Shown: positions 1 to 9,484, counted from the stretch's first letter. The stretch is 64,000 nt of DNA from Agrobacterium albertimagni AOL15 (GCF_000300855.1 NZ_ALJF01000006.1:425451-489450), one strand, 5' to 3'. Program-made: numbers and translations. The notes: generated by a model not told the origin, from the sequence alone.

Positions 1-987
1 AGGGATCGACGACGACAGGTGATGGCAGACCATCAGCATGTCCAGATGCTCGGCGATCGTATTGACTGTGTAAGGCCGCGTCGGATTGGTCGACGACGGG
101 ATAACGTTCATCTGGCCGCAGATTTTGATGATGTCAGGCGCATGACCGCCGCCCGCCCCTTCCGTATGGAAGGCGTGGATCGTGCGGCCACGGATGGCAT
201 TGACCGTATCCTCGACGAAGCCGCTTTCGTTCAGCGTGTCCGTGTGGATCATCACCTGGACGTCATACTGGTCGGCGACCGAGAGGCAGCAATCGACGGC
301 GCCAGGCGTCGTGCCCCAGTCCTCATGCAGCTTGAGCGAGGTCGCACCTCCAAGAACCATTTCCTCAAGCGCGCCGGGTAGCGAGGCGTTGCCCTTGCCG
401 GCAAAGGCGAGGTTCATCGGGAAGGCATCGGCGGCCTCGATCATCCGGGCGATATGCCAGGGTCCGGGCGTGCAGGTGGTTGCAAGCGTGCCATGCGCCG
501 GCCCCGTGCCGCCGCCCAACATGCAGGTGAGGCCGGACATCAGCGCCTCCTCGATCTGCTGCGGGCAGATGAAGTGGATATGCGCATCCATGCCGCCGGC
601 GGTGATGATCTTGCCTTCTCCGGCAATCGCTTCGGTGCCGGGACCAACGATGATGTTGACGTCAGGCTGCGTGTCCGGATTGCCGGCTTTGCCAATAGCG
701 ACGATGCGCCCGTCCTTGAGCCCGATATCGGCCTTCACGATGCCCCAGTGATCGAGGATGAGAGCATTGGTGATGACGGTATCGACGGCGCCGTCCGCTC
801 GCGTCACCTGGCTCTGGCCCATGCCGTCACGGATGACCTTGCCGCCACCGAACTTCACCTCTTCTCCATAGGTGGTGAAATCCTTCTCCACCTCGATGAA
901 CAGTTCCGTATCTGCAAGACGTACCTTGTCGCCCGTGGTCGGACCGAACATCGAAGCATAGGCGGCGCGGGACATCTTGTAGGACAT
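1..987 (-). CDS. ureC: Urease subunit alpha, 5' part (runs off left edge)
   Basis: Catalytic subunit of cytosolic nickel urease, which hydrolyses urea to ammonia and carbamate. Only the first 329 of about 570 residues are visible. Translation of the minus strand from the ATG at 987 shows HIH at 136-138 (nickel ligands), K219 in LKLHEDWG (the lysine carbamylated in ureases), H248 in MIHTD, H274 in HAFHTEG and the flap C321-H322-H323. Every active-site residue expected in this part is present. An AAGGAA ribosome site lies upstream, and the start is 5 bases after the stop of the preceding gene, so it is clearly in the same operon. The accessory genes ureE, ureF and ureG are expected to the left but cannot be seen. 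Confidence 0.96.
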   Translation of the reverse strand, partial: MSYKMSRAAYASMFGPTTGDKVRLADTELFIEVEKDFTTYGEEVKFGGGKVIRDGMGQSQVTRADGAVDTVITNALILDHWGIVKADIGLKDGRIVAIGKAGNPDTQPDVNIIVGPGTEAIAGEGKIITAGGMDAHIHFICPQQIEEALMSGLTCMLGGGTGPAHGTLATTCTPGPWHIARMIEAADAFPMNLAFAGKGNASLPGALEEMVLGGATSLKLHEDWGTTPGAVDCCLSVADQYDVQVMIHTDTLNESGFVEDTVNAIRGRTIHAFHTEGAGGGHAPDIIKICGQMNVIPSSTNPTRPYTVNTIAEHLDMLMVCHHLSSSIP

Positions 988-992
988 GGGTG

Positions 993-1643
993 TCAGGTTC
1001 CTTGGGAGAGGGAGGAAGCAAAGAGAGGTTGCAGGCGCATCACGCGGCCGCTGGCAATGTAGCGATCCACCAGACGGCGCTCGGCTTCGAAGGGATGGCC
1101 ATCCCAGCCGCTATGGCCGAAGCCCGCGAGGATGATGGTATCCTCGGCATGTCGGGGATCGGTGAGCAGCGCCTGAATCACCACCATGCCGCTCGACGGC
1201 ACGACATAGGGTTCGGCATCGAGCGCCAGAAGCGCCTCATCCAAGGCCGTGTGCACGTCGCCATGGATGATCCGGTGCTGCTTGCCATTGGCCGTCGCAA
1301 AGGTCGCGAAACCATCGGTGTAATCGTCGCAGAAATCGTCGAGCTCGGGATGGCTGATCGCCAGCTGCGGCTTGAGTTCGGCGAACTTGTCGGGATCGCG
1401 TACGGACCAAATCTCGGCGGTCCGTTGCACGGCTTCGCTCTCGCGCCAGGCGGGATCGGCGAGCATCTGAGCCCCCGGTCGCCCGGTATTGCAGACGGCG
1501 ATGATGTCGGTCTTGCGTCCGGCTGAACCGAAATTCCGGCTGCCGTTGAAGCGGATCACCAGATCGGCCGCGTCGATCAGAGGCGCTGCCGCCGCATCAA
1601 CAGGACCATTGCCGACAATCATGATCTGTCTCGCCTGAGCCAT
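993..1643 (-). CDS. Urease-operon accessory protein, sialyltransferase-like fold suspected
   Basis: A 216-residue soluble protein encoded between the DUF1311 gene and ureC, with gaps of 12 and 5 bases, so it is co-transcribed with urease. Rhizobial genomes carry a similar gene here, annotated only as a urease operon accessory protein. The N-terminus reads MIVGNGPVD, then DLVIRFN about 20 residues on, and later a serine-rich [11 protein letters not shown] segment. This spacing resembles the L-type sialylmotif of GT29-type glycosyltransferases (G-N-G, then D-x-V-x-R-x-N). That likeness is from motif reading only. No signal peptide or membrane helix is visible. Its role in urease maturation, if any, is unknown to me; the operon position is the only functional clue. 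Confidence 0.8.
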   Translation of the reverse strand: MAQARQIMIVGNGPVDAAAAPLIDAADLVIRFNGSRNFGSAGRKTDIIAVCNTGRPGAQMLADPAWRESEAVQRTAEIWSVRDPDKFAELKPQLAISHPELDDFCDDYTDGFATFATANGKQHRIIHGDVHTALDEALLALDAEPYVVPSSGMVVIQALLTDPRHAEDTIILAGFGHSGWDGHPFEAERRLVDRYIASGRVMRLQPLFASSLSQGT

Positions 1644-1655
1644 CGCGTCACACCC

Positions 1656-2084
1656 TCAAAAGAGCCCGACCAGCGATTTCAGCTCCTCGGTGCGGCGCCG
1701 CGTCAGCTCCGCAAGGCAGGATGAAATCACCAATGGCTGCATCGAACCACCTTCGACCGAGTAACCTTCGACATCGCAGGCCGCGTCGCGATAGGCGAGC
1801 CAGGCACGCTGCGAAGCCAGAAGCCGTTTGGCTGCTCCATTACCGTCCGAGGGTGGCGTCGCCTTGTCCCATGCAAGCATGGCGGCTCGCGTCTCGGCCC
1901 ACTGGGCATTCATTGCGGCATCGGCTTTTCGATAGTCCTCGGCCGCACACTGGTTCATGTCGGCCTGGGTCTGGGCATTGTTGCAATCGACGTCCCACAC
2001 GTCCTCACCCGAGGCCGGCGCGTCTTGCAGCAATACGCAACCGCACAGCATCAGGATCACGCTCCAGTTCATCGCTCGCCCCAT
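1656..2084 (-). CDS. DUF1311 / LprI-like secreted protein
   Basis: A small exported protein of about 142 residues. It has a hydrophobic N-terminus (SVILMLCGCVLL) consistent with a Sec signal or lipoprotein signal, then the cysteine-bearing DUF1311 pattern: DCNNAQTQADMNQCA, a central SQRAWLAYRDAAC and a C-terminal SCLAELTRRR. DUF1311 is the lysozyme-inhibitor LprI-type family; the biochemical role here is inferred only from that family. The ATG at 2084 is used; a TTG at 2090 and an ATG at 2072 are also possible. It lies 24 bases after ureB and 12 bases before the next gene, so an apparently periplasmic protein sits inside a cytosolic urease operon, which is odd. Confidence 0.8.
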   Translation of the reverse strand: MGRAMNWSVILMLCGCVLLQDAPASGEDVWDVDCNNAQTQADMNQCAAEDYRKADAAMNAQWAETRAAMLAWDKATPPSDGNGAAKRLLASQRAWLAYRDAACDVEGYSVEGGSMQPLVISSCLAELTRRRTEELKSLVGLF

Positions 2085-2108
2085 GACCAAGCCCCCGCCT
2101 CGCGCATC

Positions 2109-2414
2109 TCAGAGGCTGCCCATGACCTGCTGGCGGAAACCATAGACCTCGCGCTTGCCAGACAGCGGGATCAGCGTCACCTGACGCGTCTGCCCCGGCT
2201 CGAAGCGCACCGCCGTTCCAGCCGGAATATCGAGCCGCATGCCGCGCGCCTTGTCACGCTCGAAGAGCAGTCCGGCATTGGTCTCGAAGAAGTGGTAGTG
2301 GCTGCCCACCTGGACGGGCCGATCGCCGCTGTTGGAGACTTCGATCGTCACGGTCAGATGACCGGCATTCAATTCGATTTCGCCAGGCGCGGCAATGATT
2401 TCACCGGGGATCAT
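2109..2414 (-). CDS. ureB: Urease subunit beta
   Basis: The 101-residue structural subunit of urease, which forms the (alpha-beta-gamma)3 holoenzyme with UreA and UreC. It begins [16 protein letters not shown], the standard UreB opening, and contains [17 protein letters not shown] and [19 protein letters not shown], both diagnostic of the family. Length matches separate bacterial UreB proteins. The ATG at 2414 is preceded by a GGAGAG ribosome site. The reading frame stays open upstream, but that extension overlaps the DUF1272 gene and is not family-like. It lies 20 bases after the DUF1272 gene. Confidence 0.96.
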   Translation of the reverse strand: MIPGEIIAAPGEIELNAGHLTVTIEVSNSGDRPVQVGSHYHFFETNAGLLFERDKARGMRLDIPAGTAVRFEPGQTRQVTLIPLSGKREVYGFRQQVMGSL

Positions 2415-2434
2415 CGATCTCTCCTTGAGCAGGT

Positions 2435-2689
2435 TCAGGCGGCGCGCGAAGGCTGGCAGCCCTCGGCTTTCAGGACGCGTGTGGTGGACGCCGGATTGCT
2501 GGGAAGCTTGGCTGAAGGCCGGATCGGCCGACGCACGAGTTCCCCACCGCAATTCGGGCAGATGCCAGCAAGCGTGGTCGAGGCGCAGTCGGCGCAATAG
2601 GTGCATTCGAAGCTGCAGATCATCGCCTGGCTCTCCGGCGGCAGATCCTTGTCGCAGCATTCGCAATTGGGTCGAAGCTCCAGCGCCAT
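2435..2689 (-). CDS. DUF1272 small zinc-ribbon-like protein
   Basis: An 84-residue protein starting [17 protein letters not shown]. It has two paired-cysteine knuckles followed by CTYCADCA and CPNCGGEL, which is the DUF1272 signature and suggests two structural metal (zinc) sites. The ATG at 2689 is chosen because DUF1272 proteins start with this sequence; a TTG at 2704 would overlap the ureA stop. It sits between ureA (11 bases) and ureB (20 bases) and is therefore expressed with urease. Function is unknown. A metal-handling or chaperone role is possible given the nickel enzyme around it, but this is only inference. Confidence 0.85.
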   Translation of the reverse strand: MALELRPNCECCDKDLPPESQAMICSFECTYCADCASTTLAGICPNCGGELVRRPIRPSAKLPSNPASTTRVLKAEGCQPSRAA

Positions 2690-2700
2690 GGTCTCAGTCC

Positions 2701-3003
2701 TCAACGAATGGGTTCGTGGACGGTGACAAGCTTGGTGCCGTCCGGGAAGGTCGCCTCGATCTGCACGTCGTGGATCATCTCGGCAATGCCTTCCATCACC
2801 TGGTCGCGGGTGATAACATGGGCGCCCGCCTCCATCAGATCCGCCACCGCCCGACCGTCACGCGCACCTTCGACGACGAAGTCGGTGATCAGCGCGATCG
2901 CTTCCGGATAATTGAGCTTCACGCCCCGTTCCAGCCGACGACGGGCCACCATGGCGGCCATCGCGATCAGCAGTTTGTCCTTTTCCCGTGGCGTCAGATT
3001 CAT
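2701..3003 (-). CDS. ureA: Urease subunit gamma
   Basis: The 100-residue urease gamma subunit, starting [20 protein letters not shown]. It also has the family motifs [21 protein letters not shown] and VPEMIHDVQ-type [19 protein letters not shown], ending TVHEPI. Full length for a separate bacterial UreA. It lies 22 bases downstream of ureD and 11 bases upstream of the DUF1272 gene on the same strand, so it is part of the urease operon. Its job is structural, packing against UreC in the holoenzyme. Confidence 0.96.
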   Translation of the reverse strand: MNLTPREKDKLLIAMAAMVARRRLERGVKLNYPEAIALITDFVVEGARDGRAVADLMEAGAHVITRDQVMEGIAEMIHDVQIEATFPDGTKLVTVHEPIR

Positions 3004-3025
3004 GCGTGCTCCAATGGCGTGTTCG

Positions 3026-3844
3026 TCAGAGAGTCCAGACTTTTGGCACAGACGCGCCCCCGCGCAAGGCCGAAATGACCGGGATCAGGATTTTTCTCAA
3101 GGCAAACCCGTCAGGGGCGGCGATACGGGCAACAAGCTTGCCTTGCCAATGACTTACGCCGCCCAATTCTTCACCGATCTGCTCACGAATTGGGCGGACC
3201 AGCGCTTCGGCACGGGGACTGACAAGGATGAGAGTCGCAAAGGCAACGCGCCCGGCCAGCACCGCCGGCGACGCCACAAGGTTGGCGACATCGCCCTCGA
3301 GTTTCAGCTCTTCGGCATGCAGCAATTGCCCTGCCCGGCGGATCCGCCAACGGTCGCGCACAAGGCCCGTATTCATGGCCTCGCCCATCGCCTTGCGCCC
3401 GAGCAGGATGGCCTCGACAGCGAGGAATTCGGCGTCCGCAGCGAGGTCGACCTCAAGCCGGCGGGTGAGTGATGCGTTGTCGAAGAGAATGCTTTCCTGT
3501 GGCAGCCAGTGCATGCGGGCGCCCTCGCCCACCTCGATCCGCGTGGTGATCTGGCCGGTGCCGGCGGATGCCTTGTAGATCTTCTCGCAGGCCTGGGTCG
3601 TGGCAGTCAGAAAGCTGCCGGGGCCGGCACGAAAGCTCCAGTCGAACTGGTCACCGCCGGTAATGCCGCCGGCGGTGTTGATCGTCACCGCTTCGAGTTC
3701 GTCGGTGAAGCTCTCAGGCAGGCGGAGCTTGGCCGCCCCCTCCTGGTAAAGCTCGGCGATGCGCGTGCGCCCGCCGAGCGACTTGGTTACAAGTCTCCCG
3801 ATACCGCGGGCGCGTTGCTGTCTGGTTTGCTGGATGGCGTGCAC
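3026..3844 (-). CDS. ureD: Urease accessory protein UreD
   Basis: Scaffold chaperone that, with UreF and UreG, delivers nickel to apo-urease. Family motifs are [42 protein letters not shown] and [12 protein letters not shown]. The GTG at 3844 gives 272 residues, the usual UreD length; the frame is open to 3958, but the added residues are Arg-rich and not family-like. With this start the gene overlaps the end of the upstream esterase gene by 58 bases in another frame, which is long for an operon and leaves the true start slightly uncertain. ureA follows after 22 bases. Confidence 0.92.
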   Translation of the reverse strand: MHAIQQTRQQRARGIGRLVTKSLGGRTRIAELYQEGAAKLRLPESFTDELEAVTINTAGGITGGDQFDWSFRAGPGSFLTATTQACEKIYKASAGTGQITTRIEVGEGARMHWLPQESILFDNASLTRRLEVDLAADAEFLAVEAILLGRKAMGEAMNTGLVRDRWRIRRAGQLLHAEELKLEGDVANLVASPAVLAGRVAFATLILVSPRAEALVRPIREQIGEELGGVSHWQGKLVARIAAPDGFALRKILIPVISALRGGASVPKVWTL

Positions 3845-4914
3845 CGTGTCCCCTGCCCGCCATCGCTGACCGCGGCGGTTTTCTGTTTGTCGCCGCAGAC
3901 AGCGTCGACCGCGACCGTCGCGATCATCTCGCCGCCCGAAGCCTTGAAGAACTCCCACAGTCTGTCGGTGGCATCAACCTCACGGATCGCCTTGTCGCCG
4001 TTGGAGGCAAGGCGGAACCGGACGGTGCGGGCCGGCCAGGCGTGATCAGCGCTGGCAATCACATAGGAGACGACGCTGGTTCCGGTTCGGCAACCGGCAT
4101 AGATCGCGACATCAGCATTGTCGCCGGCTTCCATCGAGGCCCGCGAGTCGCAGCCGTTGAGTTCGGCCCAGCGGTTGAGTGCCACTTCGCCGCCATAACG
4201 CCAATAGGCCTTGCCGCCGCCCGCGAACGGATTGACGTGATCCTTCTTGCCCGAAAAGGCGATGATCGAAACCGGGCGGCTGGGCTGGCAGCTTTCGCGG
4301 CGCGGCTGCCAGACACCGTTTTCCTCGACAGGCGTCCCTGCACGCAGGCCCATGACGAAGCCGGCGGCAGCGAAGTCGCCATAGCCATTGCAGATATACT
4401 GCGACAGCATCCGCCCGCCGCCGGAATAGCCGGAGGCGTAGACCTTGCTCGCGTCGATGCAGAGCGTCTCCTTGGCGCGCTTGAGAAGTTCGCGGATCGC
4501 CTGCGACTCATCCGCCCCCTGGGCTTGCGTGACACCGGGCACGTTCCAGGCATAGGTACTCGGCATCTCGCCCTTGAGGCTGCCGGCCAACGCCATCACG
4601 ACGAAGCCCTCGCGCTCGGCAACCTCGTTCCAGTGGCTGCGGCCAAGCTGGACCTTGGGATTGCTGTTGGAGCCGTGGAAATCGAGAACCAGCGGAACCT
4701 TCTTCTTGCCCGAATAGTTTGAGGGGATGACATAGATCGCCTCGCGTTCCACGCCTCCGGCCTGGAAGGTCAGGCTGTACTGACCGGCCTGGACGGGTTC
4801 GCCGCACCCTGCCGCATGGGCGGCAGCGCTGGACAGACCGAAGAGAAAGAGCCCCGCGACCACGCGCGAAATACCGCGTGCCCGCACGAGTGGGAAAACC
4901 GTGCTGGTTGTCAT
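3787..4914 (-). CDS. Secreted alpha/beta-hydrolase esterase (PHB depolymerase / LpqC type)
   Basis: A 375-residue exported esterase. The start at 4914 gives a typical signal peptide (Arg-containing start, [16 protein letters not shown]). The mature protein has the oxyanion-side motif [10 protein letters not shown], the nucleophile elbow [10 protein letters not shown] (Ser in G-x-S-x-G), GKKDHVNPF with the likely catalytic Asp and SADHAWPA with the likely His. This is the COG3509 polyhydroxybutyrate depolymerase / feruloyl esterase-like family; the substrate cannot be fixed from sequence. It lies between urtE (97 bases) and ureD (58-base overlap), in line with the urea operon although no link to urea is obvious. 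The C-terminal tail after residue 330 is Ala/Ser/Thr-rich and poorly conserved-looking. Confidence 0.85.
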   Translation of the reverse strand: MTTSTVFPLVRARGISRVVAGLFLFGLSSAAAHAAGCGEPVQAGQYSLTFQAGGVEREAIYVIPSNYSGKKKVPLVLDFHGSNSNPKVQLGRSHWNEVAEREGFVVMALAGSLKGEMPSTYAWNVPGVTQAQGADESQAIRELLKRAKETLCIDASKVYASGYSGGGRMLSQYICNGYGDFAAAGFVMGLRAGTPVEENGVWQPRRESCQPSRPVSIIAFSGKKDHVNPFAGGGKAYWRYGGEVALNRWAELNGCDSRASMEAGDNADVAIYAGCRTGTSVVSYVIASADHAWPARTVRFRLASNGDKAIREVDATDRLWEFFKASGGEMIATVAVDAVCGDKQKTAAVSDGGQGTRCTPSSKPDSNAPAVSGDL

Positions 4915-5011
4915 GGATGTGCCTTCTGTTTGCAGGTGCGCGTTCAATATCACGCGTGGCCCCAGCATCAACCCGACTTCGCTAATAAATCATCAACCCT
5001 GTCATGCAAAA

Positions 5012-5707
5012 TCACACGGTCAGGTGACGCCGTGCCTCCGGCGTATCGAGCGTTTCGGCAGCCCCCTGATGCACGATCTCCCCACGATCCATGATGTAAA
5101 CGTGATCGGCAAGCTCCCGACAGAAATCCAGATATTGCTCGACCAACAGGATCGCCATGCCGGTCGTGTCGCGAAGATAGCGGATCGCCCGGCCGATGTC
5201 CTTGATGATCGACGGCTGAATGCCCTCGGTCGGTTCGTCCAGCACCAGGATCTTCGGCCGCGTCACCATGGCCCGCCCGATCGCGAGCTGCTGCTGCTGG
5301 CCACCGGAGAGATCGCCGCCGCGACGGGATAGCATCGTATCCAGCACCGGGAAGAGCGCGAAGATATCATCCGGAATGAAGCAGTCCTTGCGCTCCAGCG
5401 GCGCATATCCGGTTTCGAGATTTTCCTTCACCGTTAGGAGCGGAAAGATCTCGCGGCCCTGCGGCACATAACCCACACCCGTCCGCGCCCGGTTGAACGG
5501 CGCCATGCCATTCAGCTTCTGGCCATTGAAGGTGATCGTGCCGGCCGACACCGCATGCTGGCCGGTGATGGCCCGCAGAAGCGACGACTTGCCGACCCCG
5601 TTGCGACCGAGCACGCAGGTGATCTTGCCCATCTCGGCATTGATGGAGACGCCTCGGAGAGCCTGGGCTGCACCGTAATGGAGATTGACATTTTCGACTG
5701 TCAGCAT
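5012..5707 (-). CDS. urtE: Urea ABC transporter ATP-binding protein UrtE
   Basis: One of two ATPases powering urea uptake, of the branched-chain amino acid (HAAT) ABC family. 231 residues starting MLTVENVNLHYGAAQALRGV. Walker A is GRNGVGKSS, the signature is DLSGGQQQQLAIGRAM and Walker B is ILVLDEPTEGIQPS. The TEGIQPS sequence after Walker B is typical of UrtE/LivF-type ATPases. The ATG at 5707 is used; the frame is open upstream only through the palindromic repeat element. It is the last of urtABCDE and is separated from urtD by about 220 bases that contain that repeat. Confidence 0.95.
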   Translation of the reverse strand: MLTVENVNLHYGAAQALRGVSINAEMGKITCVLGRNGVGKSSLLRAITGQHAVSAGTITFNGQKLNGMAPFNRARTGVGYVPQGREIFPLLTVKENLETGYAPLERKDCFIPDDIFALFPVLDTMLSRRGGDLSGGQQQQLAIGRAMVTRPKILVLDEPTEGIQPSIIKDIGRAIRYLRDTTGMAILLVEQYLDFCRELADHVYIMDRGEIVHQGAAETLDTPEARRHLTV

Positions 5708-5736
5708 GATGCGGGCTCCGCGCTCTGTTGGTGCGA

Positions 5737-5907
5737 GGGGATACCCCCCTCTGTCACTGCGTGACATCTCCCCCACAAGGGGGGAGAGTGGAGCCAGCAA
5801 GCCAGCCCCGCGCTAATCTGAACGCTCGCAGGAAGGCGAGCGGCCAGTCCCGCGCTACTCTCCCCCCTTGTGGGGGAGATGCCCGGCAGGGCAGAGAGGG
5901 GTATCCC
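5737..5907. repeat. Palindromic intergenic mosaic element (RIME-like) between urtD and urtE
   Basis: A roughly 170-bp inverted repeat. The left end GGGGATACCCCCCTCTGTC is mirrored by GCAGAGAGGGGTATCCC at the right end; internally CTCCCCCACAAGGGGGGAGAG faces CTCTCCCCCCTTGTGGGGGAG, and a CGCTCGC/GCGAGCG pair lies near the centre. This composition matches the mosaic palindromes scattered between genes in Rhizobiaceae. The family label is from memory of such sequences; the inverted repeat itself is directly visible. Confidence 0.8.
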
Positions 5908-5924
5908 GAGAACTGCACTCATCA

Positions 5925-6680
5925 TCACCGCCCCAGATAGTTCTCGATGACCTTCTGGTCGTTCGAGACGAAATCGATCGACCCTTCCGCCAAGACCGAC
6001 CCTTCCGCCAGGCAGGTGACCTTGACGCCGAGATCGCGGATGAAGCCCATGTCGTGTTCGACGACGACGACGGAACGCGTCCTGGCGATTTCCTTCAGGA
6101 GAATGGCGGTTTCCGCCGTCTCGGCATCGGTCATGCCGGCGACCGGCTCGTCGACGAGCAAAAGCTTCGGCTCCTGAGCGAGCAGCATGCCGATCTCCAG
6201 CCATTGCTTCTGGCCGTGGGAGAGATTGGCGGCGAGCTCGTCCTTGCGGTGAGTCAGACGCACCGTCTCGAGGATCTCCTCGATGCGCGCCTTGTCTTCG
6301 GACGTCAGCCGGTAGAAGAGCGTGGCAAAGACGCCGCGCTTGCGGTTGAGCGCAAGTTCCAGATTGTCCCAGACGGTATGGCTTTCGAACACCGTCGGCT
6401 TCTGGAACTTGCGGCCGATCCCGAGCTGGGCGATCTCGGCCTCGTCCTTCTTGGTTAAATCGATCTTGCCGCCGTCGAAGAAGACCTCGCCCTCGTCCGG
6501 CCGGGTCTTGCCGGTGATGATATCCATCATCGTTGTCTTGCCGGCGCCGTTGGGGCCGATGATGGCGCGGAGTTCACCGGGCTCGACGATGAAGGAGAGC
6601 GAGTTCAGCGCCTTGAAGCCATCGAAGGAGACGGAAACGCCGTCAAGATAGAGCAGGCTGGACGTGGTCTTTTCGCTCAT
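5925..6680 (-). CDS. urtD: Urea ABC transporter ATP-binding protein UrtD
   Basis: The second ATPase of the urea importer, 251 residues. Walker A is GPNGAGKTTMMD; the signature is degenerate-looking NLSHGQKQWLEIGM, as usual in UrtD; Walker B is LLLVDEPVAGMTD; the H-loop is VVVVEHDMGFI. FDGGKIDLTKKDEAEIA and GRKFQKPTVFESHTV are typical of UrtD. It starts 4 bases after the urtC stop, so it is translationally close-coupled. Its stop is followed by the palindromic element that separates it from urtE. Confidence 0.95.
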   Translation of the reverse strand: MSEKTTSSLLYLDGVSVSFDGFKALNSLSFIVEPGELRAIIGPNGAGKTTMMDIITGKTRPDEGEVFFDGGKIDLTKKDEAEIAQLGIGRKFQKPTVFESHTVWDNLELALNRKRGVFATLFYRLTSEDKARIEEILETVRLTHRKDELAANLSHGQKQWLEIGMLLAQEPKLLLVDEPVAGMTDAETAETAILLKEIARTRSVVVVEHDMGFIRDLGVKVTCLAEGSVLAEGSIDFVSNDQKVIENYLGR

Positions 6681-6684
6681 GGTC

Positions 6685-7854
6685 TCACTCCGCAGCCACG
6701 GGGGCCGATTGGGGTTTCACGTCGCTATTGGCAGCGTCCTTGTCGGCCTCGCGGGCATAGTCCTTGCGTTTCGCGAGAGTGGCCTGGACCGTGCCGACGA
6801 TGCCCTTGGGCAGGAAAAGCGTGACGAAGATAAAGAGGCCGCCCAGCGCAAAGAGCCAGAGATCCGGGAAAGCGCCGGTGAAGTAGCTCTTGCCGACGTT
6901 GACAAGGATCGCGCCGATGATCGGCCCGATCAGCGTGCCGCGTCCGCCGACCGCGGTCCATACGACCACCTCGATGGAATTGGCCGGGGCAAACTCGCCG
7001 GGATTGATGATGCCGACCTGCGGCACGAAGAGCGCGCCGGCAATGCCCGCCATCATCGCCGAGACGACGAAGGTGAAGAGCTTGATGTTCTCGACCCGGT
7101 AGCCGAGGAAACGTACGCGGCTTTCCGCATCGCGCACACCGACCAGCACCTTGCCGAATTTCGAGCGCGTGATGCCGGACGCAATGACCAGGCAGAGTGC
7201 GAGGAAAATGGCCGAGAGCGCAAAGAGCACGGCGCGCGTGCCGGAGGCCTGGACGGAGAAGCCGAGGATCTCCTTGTAGTCGGTGAGGCCGTTATTGCCG
7301 CCAAAGCCCATATCGTTCCGGAAGAAGGCGAGCATCAGGGCATAGGTCATCGCCTGAGTGATGATCGACAGATAGACGCCATTGACCCTCGAGCGGAAGG
7401 CGAACCAGCCGAAGACGAAGGCGAGCAGGCCGGGCACGATCAGCACCATCGCCATGGCGACGGGGAACATGTCCATGCCGTACCAGAACCACGGCAATTC
7501 CTTCCAGTTCAGGAAGACCATGAAGTCCGGCAGGATCGGATCCCCATAGACGCCGCGGGAACCGATCTGACGCATCAGATACATGCCCATCGCGTAGCCA
7601 CCGAGGGCGAAGAAGGCGCCGTGGCCGAGCGAAAGGATGCCGCAATAGCCCCAGACGAGGTCGAGCGCCAGCGCCAATAGCGCATAGCAGAGATACTTGC
7701 CGAGCAGCGACATGATGTAGGTCGGCAAATGCAAGGGACTGTCTGGCGGCATCAGCAGGTTGAGCGCTGGAATGAGCAATGCGAAGGCGACGAGGATGCC
7801 GGCGGCAATCAGGATCTTGCCTTCGAGTGCGCGTAAGATGAAGCCGGTAATCAT
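6685..7854 (-). CDS. urtC: Urea ABC transporter permease UrtC
   Basis: Inner-membrane permease of 389 residues with about ten hydrophobic segments, LivM-like. Motifs include GYCGILSLGHGAFFALGGYAMG, AESRVRFLGYRVENIKLF and TAVGGRGTLIGPIIGAILV, all typical of UrtC. Its ATG overlaps the urtB stop as ATGA, indicating translational coupling. The C-terminal tail is charged and Ala-rich. Together with UrtB it forms the transmembrane path for urea delivered by UrtA. Confidence 0.95.
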   Translation of the reverse strand: MITGFILRALEGKILIAAGILVAFALLIPALNLLMPPDSPLHLPTYIMSLLGKYLCYALLALALDLVWGYCGILSLGHGAFFALGGYAMGMYLMRQIGSRGVYGDPILPDFMVFLNWKELPWFWYGMDMFPVAMAMVLIVPGLLAFVFGWFAFRSRVNGVYLSIITQAMTYALMLAFFRNDMGFGGNNGLTDYKEILGFSVQASGTRAVLFALSAIFLALCLVIASGITRSKFGKVLVGVRDAESRVRFLGYRVENIKLFTFVVSAMMAGIAGALFVPQVGIINPGEFAPANSIEVVVWTAVGGRGTLIGPIIGAILVNVGKSYFTGAFPDLWLFALGGLFIFVTLFLPKGIVGTVQATLAKRKDYAREADKDAANSDVKPQSAPVAAE

Positions 7855-9455
7855 GCTTCCACCGCCCTTCCCTTGAGCGCGAAGAGGCCGCGCGGTCGTT
7901 TCTGAATGAAGAGAATGATCAGCACGAGCACGAGGATCTTGCCGAGCACGGCACCCACTGACGGTTCAAGGAACTTGTTGAGGATGCCGAGTGACAAGGC
8001 GCCGACCAGCGTGCCCCAGAGATTGCCGACACCGCCGAAGACAACGACCATGAAACTGTCGATGATATAGGCTTGGCCGAGGTTCGGAGAGACATTGTCG
8101 ATCTGGGAAAGCGCCACCCCGGCGATACCGGCAATGCCCGAACCGAGCGCAAAGGTGAAGGCGTCGACCCAAGGGGTGCGGATACCCATGGAAGACGCCA
8201 TCCGGCGGTTCTGGGTGACGGCGCGCATCTGCAGGCCGAAGGCGGACTTCTTCATCAGCGCCAGAAGCGCAAAGAAGATGGTGAGGGAGAAGAGCACGAT
8301 CCACAGACGGTTCCAGGTGATCGTCATGCCGCCGAGCGCAAAGGAGCCTGACATCCAGGACGGGTTGCCCACTTCCTGGTTGGTCGGGCCGAAGATGGTG
8401 CGCACGGTCTGCTGCAGGATCAGCGAGATACCCCAGGTGGCAAGCAGCGTTTCGAGCGGCCGTCCATAGAGGAAGCGGATGACGCCGCGCTCGATGACGA
8501 GGCCGATCAGCGCCGTCATCAGGAAGGCAACGGGAAGCGCAATGGCGAGGGACCAGTCGAAGAGCCCGGGATAGCTGGTGCGGATGACCTGCTGCACCAC
8601 GAAGGTGGAATAGGCGCCGATCATCACCATCTCGCCATGCGCCATGTTGATGATGCCCATGACGCCGAAGGTGATGGCAAGGCCGATGGCCGCGAGCAGC
8701 AGCACCGATCCGAGCGAAATGCCGTACCAGACATTCTCCGCCGCATCCCAAAGGAGCAGCTTGCTTTCGAGCCCGGATATGGCCGCATCGAGGTCGGGTC
8801 TCAGGCTTTCGTCGATGGTTGAGGAGACTGACATCAGGATGCCGATCGCCCCGCGGCCGCCGAGGGACGCCACGGTTTCGATTGCGGCACGCTTTTCCTC
8901 GACCGAGCGGTCGGAGGCGAGCACCGAGACAGCACGCGCCTCTTCCATGCGGGCCTTCACCTCCCCGTCTTCTTCCTGCGCCAGAGCTGCCTCTACGAGA
9001 TCAAGGTTTTCGGCACCGGGCGACTGGAGGACGGCCTGGGCTGCGGCGAGCCGAACCCTGCGGTCGGGGCTGAGCAGGGTCAGCCCGCCGAGCGCCGAAC
9101 GGATAGCGCGGCGGAGACTGTTGTTGACCTTGACCTTGGTGAAGGCACCTTTCGGCTCTTCGGCGACGGTCTCGCCCGTCAGCGGATCGATGGCCGCAAG
9201 ATTGCTGCCGGCCGCCTTGGTGATGAAGACCTGATTGTCGGACTTGCGGACATAAAGATCGCCCTCTGCAAAAGCCTCGAGTGCCGGCACGACCCGGGGA
9301 TCGGCGGTGGCCGCGATCTGCCCGAGCAGCTCTTCGGCCTGCTTGAAATTGGCTTTTCCGAGCGCGTTGATGAGATCTCTGGGATCGCTCTGCGCAAAGG
9401 AGGGCGCGGCGAAGGAGAGGAGGAGAAAGGCGAGTGTGATGAAACGGATAAGCAT
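7851..9455 (-). CDS. urtB: Urea ABC transporter permease UrtB
   Basis: A 534-residue permease. A signal-like N-terminus (LAFLLLSFAAPSFAQ) is followed by an extracytoplasmic helical domain to about residue 240 (repeated LVEAALAQEEDGEV, RRAAIETV-type helices), then a LivH-like membrane domain starting near LGSVLLLAAIGLAITFGVMG with INMAHGEMVMIGAYS. The long extracytoplasmic N-terminal domain is normal for UrtB and separates it from LivH. Stop and urtC start overlap by 4 bases. A second mosaic repeat lies between this gene and urtA. Confidence 0.95.
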   Translation of the reverse strand: MLIRFITLAFLLLSFAAPSFAQSDPRDLINALGKANFKQAEELLGQIAATADPRVVPALEAFAEGDLYVRKSDNQVFITKAAGSNLAAIDPLTGETVAEEPKGAFTKVKVNNSLRRAIRSALGGLTLLSPDRRVRLAAAQAVLQSPGAENLDLVEAALAQEEDGEVKARMEEARAVSVLASDRSVEEKRAAIETVASLGGRGAIGILMSVSSTIDESLRPDLDAAISGLESKLLLWDAAENVWYGISLGSVLLLAAIGLAITFGVMGIINMAHGEMVMIGAYSTFVVQQVIRTSYPGLFDWSLAIALPVAFLMTALIGLVIERGVIRFLYGRPLETLLATWGISLILQQTVRTIFGPTNQEVGNPSWMSGSFALGGMTITWNRLWIVLFSLTIFFALLALMKKSAFGLQMRAVTQNRRMASSMGIRTPWVDAFTFALGSGIAGIAGVALSQIDNVSPNLGQAYIIDSFMVVVFGGVGNLWGTLVGALSLGILNKFLEPSVGAVLGKILVLVLIILFIQKRPRGLFALKGRAVEA

Positions 9456-9484
9456 TCTGTTGTCCCCCGGTTGGCGGGGCGGCG

